Under the pieces are notes generated by a model, which was given only the letters and a program-made list of their open reading frames with translations, was not told where the DNA came from and did no database searches. From an uncultured Paracoccaceae bacterium (GTDB lineage: Bacteria > Pseudomonadota > Alphaproteobacteria > Rhodobacterales > Rhodobacteraceae), in the NCBI GenBank assembly GCA_947493745.1, contig CANLSM010000008.1, positions 62,001 to 126,000 of the forward strand: DNA of 64,000 nucleotides, in the 5' to 3' direction. The translations under genes and the position numbers were made by a program. The stretch's first letter is position 1. The number at the start of each line of letters is the position of its first letter. This document shows, in pieces, positions 34,019 to 41,044 of this stretch.

Positions 34019-34048
34019 TATTTACGTCACCCACACCGAATTGGATCA
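34019..34048 (-). promoter_or_regulatory. Sigma-E (RpoE/ChrR)-type promoter of the photolyase operon
   Basis: Read on the minus strand: TGATCC (34048-34043), an 18-base spacer beginning AATT, then TAAATA (34024-34019). The photolyase ATG is 48 bases downstream of the -10 box. The spacing and the AAT after the -35 box match the chrR promoter at 25233. Confidence 0.72.
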
Positions 34049-34081
34049 CCGATCAGCGTCGCTTGTCTATCCCGAACTGCC

Positions 34082-35314
34082 TCAGAGCGTTTCATCAAGC
34101 GCCGTGATCAGTTTGCCGATCTCGTCCGGATGGGTGTAGTGCACGAAACTGAGCCGCAAGGCGCCCGCCTCGGTCGGCACACCCATGGCCTGCAAAAGCC
34201 TCACCGCGTAGAAATCGCCGCCGCCTGCCATAATCCCCCGCTTGGCCAGAGCGGTCACAACGGGCTCGGCCGCACGTCGCAGATCGATCGCGACGGTGGG
34301 CACGCGGGCCTCCGCCGTCTTCGGTCCCAGAAGCCGGATATCATTGCGCGCGCGAAGATAGTCGAGCAGCGGGGCCAGCAACTCTTTCTCATGGCGGGCT
34401 TGCAGAGCGGAAACCGCACGCGCCTGCGCGGCCAGCGTCCCCGATCCGCCCAAATGATGCGCATGCAGGTTGCGCACATAGTCCACCATGCCTGCTGACG
34501 CGGCAATCTGCGCATGATCTGGACCCGCCGGAGTGAACCGCTTGGAGCGATAGTCGGCATTGAAGTAATGCGCCTGATTGGGCAGACCGTCCGCAAGGTC
34601 GCGCCGAACGACCATCACGCCCTGATGGGGTCCGTAGGTCTTGTAGCTTGAGAAGAGGTAGATATCCGCCCCAAGGGCTGCCACATCGGGAAAGCCGTGT
34701 GGTGCGAAGCTGACCCCGTCAACGCAGGTCACGGCCCCTGCCGCCCGCACCATGTTGCAGATTTCTGCAACCGGGTTCACCTCACCCACGATGTTCGAGC
34801 AGTGCGGGAAACAGACCAGCCGCACCTTGTCGTCCAGCAGATTGGCAAGATCGAGCGGGTCGAGATGACCGGTATCGGGCTCGACCTGCCATTCCCGAAC
34901 TTCGATGCCGCTTTCCGCAAGCCGCCTCCACGGACCGGAATTGGCCTCATGATCCTGATTGGTGACGATGATCGCATCGCCTTCGCGCAGAATCTGCCGG
35001 AAGGCCTGTGACAGCACATAGGTGTTCTGCGTGGTCGAGGGACCGAAGCTGAGCTCATCAGGCTCGACATTGAGGATCTCGGCCATGCCCACCTGAGCCT
35101 CGTCCATCTCCGCGCCACCGGCCTGTGAGGCCGCATAGGGTGCGTAGGGCTGGACCTTCCGCTCGGTATAGAACCGGGTCAGCCGATCGATCACAGGCTT
35201 GCAGGTATAGGAACCGCCCGCATTCTCGAAGAAGGCCTGCTCCTGAAGCGAAGGCTCGGCGAAAGCCGGGAACTGCGCACGGACGAAATCGATGTCCAGA
35301 CGGATATCAGGCAT
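34082..35314 (-). CDS. Class V aminotransferase-fold protein, cysteine desulfurase-like (VC1184 subfamily type)
   Basis: A 410-residue PLP protein with the class V start FFENAGGSYTCKPVIDRL, the PLP His/Asp region around TCVDGVSFAPHG and the Schiff-base lysine in FSSYKTYGPHQGV (near residue 225). The catalytic cysteine loop of IscS or SufS is missing: the corresponding C-terminal segment reads GIMAGGGDFYAVRLLQAMG, as in the VC1184-type branch. It is thus unlikely to be a sulfur donor. It overlaps acuI by eight bases. The substrate is not known. Confidence 0.82.
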   Translation of the reverse strand: MPDIRLDIDFVRAQFPAFAEPSLQEQAFFENAGGSYTCKPVIDRLTRFYTERKVQPYAPYAASQAGGAEMDEAQVGMAEILNVEPDELSFGPSTTQNTYVLSQAFRQILREGDAIIVTNQDHEANSGPWRRLAESGIEVREWQVEPDTGHLDPLDLANLLDDKVRLVCFPHCSNIVGEVNPVAEICNMVRAAGAVTCVDGVSFAPHGFPDVAALGADIYLFSSYKTYGPHQGVMVVRRDLADGLPNQAHYFNADYRSKRFTPAGPDHAQIAASAGMVDYVRNLHAHHLGGSGTLAAQARAVSALQARHEKELLAPLLDYLRARNDIRLLGPKTAEARVPTVAIDLRRAAEPVVTALAKRGIMAGGGDFYAVRLLQAMGVPTEAGALRLSFVHYTHPDEIGKLITALDETL

Positions 35315-36299
35315 TCACGTCGACCACGACGCGGCCCCGAACCTGTCCTTTCAGGATGTCGGCACCAAGCTGCGGCAGATCACCGAGCGTCGCGGGCACC
35401 ACCATCGCCTCCAGCTTGTCCATCGGCAGGTCGTTTGCGATCCGCTGCCATGCACGGACCCGGTCTTCATAGGGTTTCATCACGCTGTCGATGCCCAGCA
35501 GGTTCACGCCGCGCAAGAGGAAGGGAATGACCGTGGCAGGCAGGCCAGCCCCACCTGCCAGCCCAACAGCCGCAACCGAGCAGCCATATTTCATCTGGCC
35601 CAGAACCCGCGCCAGCATCGCGCCGCCGACTGCATCGACGCAGCCTGCCCACGCCTCGGATTCGAGTGGGCGTTTGACGGTCTCGTTGATCTCCTCGCGG
35701 GCCACGATCTGGCACGCGCCCAGTGATTTGAGGTAGTCTGCGGTCTCCGGCCGACCGGTGACGCCCGCGACTTCATAGCCGAGATTGGCGAGGATCGCGG
35801 TTGCGACCGAGCCGACACCGCCTGCCGCACCGGTCACCAGAACGGGGCCGTGGTTCTTGACCATGCCATGCGCCTCCAGCGCATCGACCGCCAGCATCGC
35901 CGTAAACCCCGCCGTGCCCACGGCCATCGCCTGCCGTGTGGTCAGTCCCTCTGGCAGCGGCACCAGCCAGTCGGCATTGACGCGGGCCTTCTGGGAATAG
36001 CCGCCCCAATGCGCCTCGCCCACGCGCCAACCGGTCAGAACCACCTTGTCGCCGGGCTTGTAGCGGTCATCAGACGACGTCTCGACCGTGCCTGCGAAAT
36101 CAATGCCCGGCACATGCGGGTAGCTGCGCACCAGGCCGCCGCCGGGGCCGATACACAGCCCGTCCTTGTAGTTCACGGTGGAATACTCGACCGCAACAGT
36201 CACTTCCGCATTCGGCAGATCGGTACCCGTCAGGGTTTTTACCGAGGCGGAGGTTTTCCCGTCTTCGCCCCTCTCGACGACAAGTGCGTTGAAGCTCAT
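35307..36299 (-). CDS. acuI: Acryloyl-CoA reductase AcuI (MDR family)
   Basis: A 330-residue medium-chain reductase of the YhdH/AcuI type without zinc ligands. It has STVNYKDGLCI (about 44), FAGTVETSSD, the nucleotide-binding GAAGGVGSVATAILANLGY (about 157) and VNLLGIDSVM (about 270). In Rhodobacterales AcuI reduces acryloyl-CoA from DMSP and detoxifies acrylate. The ATG at 36299 is chosen because the family starts there; a longer frame exists upstream. It is 10 bases after the DUF1326 gene, and dmd or ddd genes are not visible in the window. Confidence 0.82.
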   Translation of the reverse strand: MSFNALVVERGEDGKTSASVKTLTGTDLPNAEVTVAVEYSTVNYKDGLCIGPGGGLVRSYPHVPGIDFAGTVETSSDDRYKPGDKVVLTGWRVGEAHWGGYSQKARVNADWLVPLPEGLTTRQAMAVGTAGFTAMLAVDALEAHGMVKNHGPVLVTGAAGGVGSVATAILANLGYEVAGVTGRPETADYLKSLGACQIVAREEINETVKRPLESEAWAGCVDAVGGAMLARVLGQMKYGCSVAAVGLAGGAGLPATVIPFLLRGVNLLGIDSVMKPYEDRVRAWQRIANDLPMDKLEAMVVPATLGDLPQLGADILKGQVRGRVVVDVNA

Positions 36300-36309
36300 G
36301 GTTCTCTCC

Positions 36310-37002
36310 CTATTTCCCCGGTCCCGACCAGTCGATCGGGCATATCTCGGCGGACTTGCCGCCAAAGTCCCAGACCCGGCCATAGTCACGGACCCGGCTC
36401 TTGGTGCCCTTGGCGACATAGATGTCCGGTCCCATCCAGTATTTGGTGTTTTTCACGACCACCGGCTGATCCTCGTGGCCCAGCACCAGCTCGATCTCGC
36501 CCTGGATCTTACGGCCGATCACGATGCGGCGGATGTTCTCTTCGGTCTCGATGATCACGGGCGCGCGCTCGGCCCCGATGATCTCGCTTACCAGCATGGT
36601 GAAAAGGCCGGTGGTGCCGCCCGCCTTGCCCGAGAATATCTTGAGAATCCCGTCATAGGCGATATGGCTGGCGCGCTCGTCCACATAGGCGGCCACCTTC
36701 CAGTTGCCCTCGCCCATACGGCCCGGGATATCCACCAACAGCCCGATATTGAGGCCGCCGAGGTCTTCGGACCCATAGTTCCCCTGATCAATGCGAATGC
36801 CCATCCAGGCATGGCAATGGCCCTCGGTGGGCGGATGCGCGCCCAGCGAGACCACACAGGGGCAAAAAACCGTGCAGGAGCAATTGAGAAAGAGCTCTCC
36901 CTTGATGGACCAGTCCACATCCGGTTTTGTCTCGCGGGTCGGGTCGGGCAGCCGCTGGTCGAGCTTCGCGGTCACCTTGATCTTGTCGGATGTCTCGGCC
37001 AT
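36310..37002 (-). CDS. DUF1326 family protein
   Basis: A 230-residue soluble protein. Near residue 42 it has NCSCTVFCPCVVSLG, a Cys-x-Cys ... Cys-x-Cys cluster with a nearby GHCHAWMG, a likely metal site. The family name DUF1326 rests on this cluster and the following LGGLNIGLLVDIPGRMGEGNWK region. The gene follows the DUF2182 membrane-protein gene by 10 bases; these two families occur together often, so they probably work on the same metal or substrate. The function is not established. Confidence 0.8.
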   Translation of the reverse strand: MAETSDKIKVTAKLDQRLPDPTRETKPDVDWSIKGELFLNCSCTVFCPCVVSLGAHPPTEGHCHAWMGIRIDQGNYGSEDLGGLNIGLLVDIPGRMGEGNWKVAAYVDERASHIAYDGILKIFSGKAGGTTGLFTMLVSEIIGAERAPVIIETEENIRRIVIGRKIQGEIELVLGHEDQPVVVKNTKYWMGPDIYVAKGTKSRVRDYGRVWDFGGKSAEICPIDWSGPGK

Positions 37003-37012
37003 CTTCGTCTCC

Positions 37013-37789
37013 CTATATGAGTTTGCTCAAATGCCAGGCGGCGGCGGCAAGGAATGCGACGCCAAGGGGGCGGGTCAGCCAGCGCCCCAGATCGGGCAGT
37101 TTTTCCAGTGTCATGATCAGGGTGGCGATCCCCATCCAGATCAGGTTCATCGCTCCGCCGACGAAACCAAGCGACATGATCGCCCAGCAGCAGACCACGC
37201 AATAAGCCCCGATACCAGCCCCCATCCGAGCGCCGCCCATCAGCCCCCCCCGCCAGTGGCCGAGGAAATAGGTCATCGGCGTGCGGCACTTGCCCAGGCA
37301 GACATCCTTCACCTTTGTGAACTGATAGGCACCGGCAACACCCAGCAGGACGGCGGAGAACAGGAGCGAGGTGCTGCCGCCCATGTTTGACAGAAGCCCG
37401 AGGCGGAGAAACCCGTAATGCGCCACCGCGATTGCCGCGCCGAAGCCGAACCAGACGGCAAGATAGCCCGCGATCAGCCCGATGAAGCCCGCACGGGTCC
37501 CGGCACCCGAGCCGATCAGATCCTCATAGGTACGCGCGGTCGGAACAAAAGTCGGACCCATCATGGCGGCCATCATGATGACCCACATCGGGATCAGAAC
37601 GCCGGGCGAGGTCATGGCCATGCTCTGGCCCATGCCCATACTCATGCCGTCGGCCATTTTCATGCTGCCGGTCAGCGTCATGCCCATGCCTGCGGTCATC
37701 GCATACATCAGCCACCACGCCCACAGGATCACAGCAAAGAAGCCGAGCCACAGGGCGGGTCTGAGAAGGGCTTGGGCAGGCAAGGGCAA
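37013..37789 (-). CDS. DUF2182 family integral membrane protein, methionine-rich
   Basis: A 258-residue polytopic membrane protein with about six hydrophobic segments. Between the first two lies a methionine-rich stretch (MTAGMGMTLTGSMKMADG and onward, about 14 Met in 40 residues). The family blocks MWVIMMAAMMGPTFVPTA and GAGIGAYCVVCCWAIM follow. The many Met and the CC pair suggest a copper-type metal ligand, but this is inference. It is the first gene of the DUF2182-DUF1326-acuI-aminotransferase run and is divergent from a GntR-family regulator. Confidence 0.8.
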   Translation of the reverse strand: MPLPAQALLRPALWLGFFAVILWAWWLMYAMTAGMGMTLTGSMKMADGMSMGMGQSMAMTSPGVLIPMWVIMMAAMMGPTFVPTARTYEDLIGSGAGTRAGFIGLIAGYLAVWFGFGAAIAVAHYGFLRLGLLSNMGGSTSLLFSAVLLGVAGAYQFTKVKDVCLGKCRTPMTYFLGHWRGGLMGGARMGAGIGAYCVVCCWAIMSLGFVGGAMNLIWMGIATLIMTLEKLPDLGRWLTRPLGVAFLAAAAWHLSKLI

Positions 37790-37849
37790 ACTCCCGATTT
37801 CGATGCTGGCCAGTCCTGCGCCAATTTGCTAGAAAGTCAATTGTAAAAA

Positions 37850-37862
37850 GGTCAGACAATTA
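37850..37862. promoter_or_regulatory. Probable GntR/FadR-type operator in the promoter region
   Basis: GGTCAGACAATTA lies 10 bases before the GntR regulator start. It shares the 11-base block GTCAGACAATT exactly with a perfect palindrome inside the regulator gene (38286-38300). The core fits the TNGTNNNACNA pattern of FadR-branch GntR proteins on one side only. Confidence 0.5.
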
Positions 37863-37872
37863 GGATTTCACT

Positions 37873-38601
37873 GTGGATGTCGAGTTCAAACCGGTTTCGC
37901 GCGCAGGTCTGCCGGGCCAGATTGCCGATGCGATCCGGGACGCCATTCTGAACGGCAAACTTGCGATTGACGAGCGTCTGCCCAGCGAGGCCGATCTTGG
38001 CGCACGGTTCGGGGTCTCCCGCCCCACCGTGCGCGAAGCCCTGAAAAAACTGGCTGCACAGAACCTGATCCGCACCACGAGGGGCGTGACAGGCGGTGCT
38101 TTCGTGAACCGGCTCGACTGGGACACGGCCCGCAGTGACGTGGTCACACAAGCTACATTGCTGATGTCGCTGACCCAGACCAACTTCGACACCGCCTGTA
38201 CCGCCCGCTTCCAGCTGGAGCGCGCCTGCCTGCCGCTGAGCATCCGAAACCGGACATTCGAGACCGTCAATCTGCTCCGCCGCGAAATTGTCAGACAATT
38301 TACGAAAGGCCTGAGTGACGAGGATTTCTGCGCCTCCGACGTTGCCTTTCACCGCGCATTGATGATGGCATGCGGCAATCCGGTCCTGATCTATCACAGT
38401 GTCAGCGCGGTCGAGGCCATGCAGCCCTTGATGAACATGCTCACCTATCGGGCGCGGGAGCGAAGGCAGATCGTCGATCTGCACGTGGCCCTGACCGATG
38501 CAATCCAGTCCCGCAAGGAAGATGATGCGCGATCGGTGCTTGATCAGTTGGAGGCCTATACGGTTTCCCTGGGTCAGCAACTTCTACACAAACAGCCCTG
38601 A
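37873..38601 (+). CDS. GntR-family regulator, FCD (FadR) branch
   Basis: A 242-residue regulator. The N-terminal winged helix-turn-helix has LPSEADLGARFGVSRPTVRE (about residues 36-55) and TRGVTGGAFV in the wing. The C-terminal FCD ligand domain has the metal-binding Asp/His series (FCASDVAFHRALMMACGNP, then HVALTDAIQSR). It starts at a GTG. It lies 21 bases upstream of an aldo/keto reductase and is divergent from DUF2182. Autoregulation is suggested by the operator-like sites in its promoter and coding region. Confidence 0.88.
   Translation: MDVEFKPVSRAGLPGQIADAIRDAILNGKLAIDERLPSEADLGARFGVSRPTVREALKKLAAQNLIRTTRGVTGGAFVNRLDWDTARSDVVTQATLLMSLTQTNFDTACTARFQLERACLPLSIRNRTFETVNLLRREIVRQFTKGLSDEDFCASDVAFHRALMMACGNPVLIYHSVSAVEAMQPLMNMLTYRARERRQIVDLHVALTDAIQSRKEDDARSVLDQLEAYTVSLGQQLLHKQP
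38286..38300. promoter_or_regulatory. Perfect palindrome AATTGTCAGACAATT inside the GntR gene
   Basis: This 15-base perfect inverted repeat (centre A at 38293) lies in the coding sequence of the regulator. It fits the TNGTNNNACNA operator pattern of its own family and repeats 11 bases of the promoter site at 37851-37861. It could serve as an internal auxiliary operator. Confidence 0.5.
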
Positions 38602-38621
38602 AACCCAGCCAGGAAAATCAA

Positions 38622-39662
38622 ATGAAAATGAAGCCACTCGGCCGAACCGATGTGATGGTCTCGGAAATCTGTCTCGGGTCGATGACCTGGGGTGTGCAGA
38701 ATACACAGGCCGAGGGTCACGCCCAGATAGACTTCGCCGTTGAGCGCGGTGTCAACTTCATTGATACGGCCGAGTTGTACGCCGTTCCGGCCTCGGCCGA
38801 GACCTATGGCGCGACCGAGACGATCATCGGCAACTGGATCGCGACCTCGTCGAGGCGGGACCAGGTCGTGCTTGCGACCAAGGTTGCTGGTGGCGGGAAC
38901 GACTGGATCCGGGACGGCAGGGCGCTGACCGGAGACGATGTCATTGCGGCGGCGGAAGGATCGCTGCAGCGGCTCAAGACCGACTATATCGATCTGTACC
39001 AGATTCACTGGCCTGATCGCCCGCACTATCACTTCCGCAGAAGTTGGAGCTACAACCCGAGCGGGCATGAACCCGAGAGGATACGGGACCAGATCCGTGA
39101 GATCCTGGCGGCCATGCAGACCCTTATCGATCAAGGCAAGATCCGCCATGTCGGCCTCTCGAACGAGACAGCATGGGGGACGATGCAGTTCTTGCGGATC
39201 GCCGAGGCGGAGGGCTTGCCCCGCGTTGTCTCGACCCAGAACGAGTACTCCCTGCTGCACCGCATCTTCGATCTCGACATGGCCGAAGTCAGCCAGTGCG
39301 AGGCTGTCGGACTTCTGGCCTATTCGCCGCTGGCGGCCGGCATTCTGACCGGCAAGTATCGCAACGATGCGACCCCGGCCGGATCCCGAAGATCGCTGAT
39401 TTCGGGGATGAACGGACGGTTCAACCCCCGCTCTGTGCGGGCGATGGAGGCCTATTGCAGTCTGGCAGAGCAGCATGGCCTCGATCCCGCGCAGATGGCG
39501 CTCGCCTTTTGCCTGAGTCGGCCCTTCATGACCTCGACGATTGTCGGTGCGACCTCGGTCGCGCAGCTTGAAAGCGATCTGGGCGCCATCGACATCACCC
39601 TTTCGCAAGAGGTGCTGGACGGCATTTTCGAGATTCATCAGAACAACCCCATCCCGATGTGA
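38622..39662 (+). CDS. Aldo/keto reductase (Tas-like)
   Basis: A 346-residue AKR with the catalytic tetrad visible: Asp and Tyr in FIDTAELYAVP (about 50), Lys in VLATKVAG and His in IDLYQIHWPDR (about 128). The NADP site is near STIVGATSVAQLESDL. Length and the AVPASAETYGATE loop are as in the Tas protein of E. coli. It follows the GntR regulator by 20 bases and overlaps the next gene, so it is probably regulator-controlled. The substrate is unknown. Confidence 0.87.
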   Translation: MKMKPLGRTDVMVSEICLGSMTWGVQNTQAEGHAQIDFAVERGVNFIDTAELYAVPASAETYGATETIIGNWIATSSRRDQVVLATKVAGGGNDWIRDGRALTGDDVIAAAEGSLQRLKTDYIDLYQIHWPDRPHYHFRRSWSYNPSGHEPERIRDQIREILAAMQTLIDQGKIRHVGLSNETAWGTMQFLRIAEAEGLPRVVSTQNEYSLLHRIFDLDMAEVSQCEAVGLLAYSPLAAGILTGKYRNDATPAGSRRSLISGMNGRFNPRSVRAMEAYCSLAEQHGLDPAQMALAFCLSRPFMTSTIVGATSVAQLESDLGAIDITLSQEVLDGIFEIHQNNPIPM

Positions 39663-40189
39663 TGTTCTATTTCGCCTATGGCTCAAACCTTCTGACCACC
39701 AGGCTGAGCGCGCGCTGCCCATCGGTTGAACCGGCAGGGGCGGCGATTGCGACGGGTTACACGCTGGAGTTTTCCAAGCTGAGCCGCCTGGATGGTTCGG
39801 GCAAGGCGACGATCCGGGCAGGCGACGGAGAGGTCGAGGGCGTGCTCTTTCATCTGGCCGATGACGATATCCCGCGCCTCGATGCCGCTGAAGGGGTCGG
39901 CAAAGGCTATGCCCGGCTTGACCGGTTCGTCGTGATGCAGGGCGGGCAAACGTTTGCCGCATTCACCTATATCGCGGATCACCACGCGCCCGACCTGCGC
40001 CCCTTCGACTGGTATCTGGCGCTGATCCTGGCGGGTATGGCTGAGCATGATCTGTCGGTCGAGCGTCGGTCAGCCCTGGCCGCAATCCCTCGTGATCGGG
40101 ATCCGCAACTTGATCGTCCAGGCCGAAAGGTCGCCATCAAGGCGCTTGAGGCCGCCGGGTTCGCGAACTGGCGCCTCTTGCTTGGCTAG
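39662..40189 (+). CDS. Gamma-glutamylcyclotransferase-like (AIG2/GGCT fold) protein
   Basis: A 175-residue protein that starts with FYFAYGSNL, the GGCT-fold substrate loop, and has the catalytic Glu in RLDAAEGVGKGY (about residue 80). Such enzymes release 5-oxoproline from gamma-glutamyl compounds. The ATG is taken at 39662, overlapping the aldo/keto reductase stop by one base; a GTG one codon earlier is possible. The 3' end overlaps the convergent esterase gene by four bases. Confidence 0.8.
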   Translation: MFYFAYGSNLLTTRLSARCPSVEPAGAAIATGYTLEFSKLSRLDGSGKATIRAGDGEVEGVLFHLADDDIPRLDAAEGVGKGYARLDRFVVMQGGQTFAAFTYIADHHAPDLRPFDWYLALILAGMAEHDLSVERRSALAAIPRDRDPQLDRPGRKVAIKALEAAGFANWRLLLG

Positions 40190-40980
40190 CCTTCGGGCTG
40201 CGCCAGCAACTCGTCGAGCTGCCGTCTTATCCAGCCGCGCGGAATGAAATGCCCCCGCGCATGCAGGTCGAAGATCACCGGCTTGCCGGAGGCGCAATCG
40301 TTCCAGACATGGCGCGAGAATGTGTCATGCTCGGTCACGGACCAGTCGGTGACGCTTGCCGGATCGCCCTCGCAGCCATTCTCGCGCCGCCAGAGCGCGA
40401 CCGGATAGGTGACGTCACCTCCCGGGCCAAAGGGAAAATCCATCACGGTGTCCTTCAGCCCGTGCACATGCCGCACATGGACCGGACCGGCGGGGCAATC
40501 CTCGTCCTGGCTGGGGAGCGTGCCTCCGACGGCCAGAAGAGCCGCGATCCCCTCGCCTGCCTCGCATGCGTAACGCCAGGCCATCGCAGAGCCATAGGAA
40601 TATCCCGAGACGAAAATCCGCTCCCGATCAATCGGATAGCGCTTTGCGACATCCTCCAGAACGGCGCTGGCGAAATCGACATCGCCGGTGTCATCATCCC
40701 AGAAATCCCAGCTCTTGCCCCGACCATTGGGCGCGATCAGCAGGACGCCCACGCGCCGCGTCGCGCCGGAAATCCGGCCATGTTTGACGATCAGCGTGCC
40801 CTGCCGCGCCCAGCCATGGAAATGCAGCATCACCGGCATTTTCGAGACACCGTCCCAGTCATCGGGGAGTTTCACATGATAGCTGCGGTCGCCGAGTTGG
40901 CAGGGTGTCTGTTCAAGGCAGTCATCAGCGCGGGCCGCAAACGCGGTTACAAGAAAGATCAGAACGAGGATGAGGCGCAT
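40186..40980 (-). CDS. Exported alpha/beta-hydrolase, polyhydroxybutyrate depolymerase/feruloyl esterase-like (LpqC type)
   Basis: A 264-residue protein with a Sec signal peptide (MRLILVLIFLVTAFAARA, cut before DD). The nucleophile elbow is GYSYGSAMAW, the oxyanion HG motif is LHFHGW, and a candidate catalytic His is in LHARGHFIPRGW near the C terminus. Cysteines (DDCLEQTPC, NGCEGD, NDCASG) suggest disulfides in the periplasm. It is probably an esterase on a small polymer or ester; the exact substrate cannot be predicted. Confidence 0.75.
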   Translation of the reverse strand: MRLILVLIFLVTAFAARADDCLEQTPCQLGDRSYHVKLPDDWDGVSKMPVMLHFHGWARQGTLIVKHGRISGATRRVGVLLIAPNGRGKSWDFWDDDTGDVDFASAVLEDVAKRYPIDRERIFVSGYSYGSAMAWRYACEAGEGIAALLAVGGTLPSQDEDCPAGPVHVRHVHGLKDTVMDFPFGPGGDVTYPVALWRRENGCEGDPASVTDWSVTEHDTFSRHVWNDCASGKPVIFDLHARGHFIPRGWIRRQLDELLAQPEG

Positions 40981-41044
40981 TCAGGTCTCCGGTGATTTTC
41001 GCCGAGACTAGGATGCACGTCGCAAATGGGAAGTCACAAGCGTG

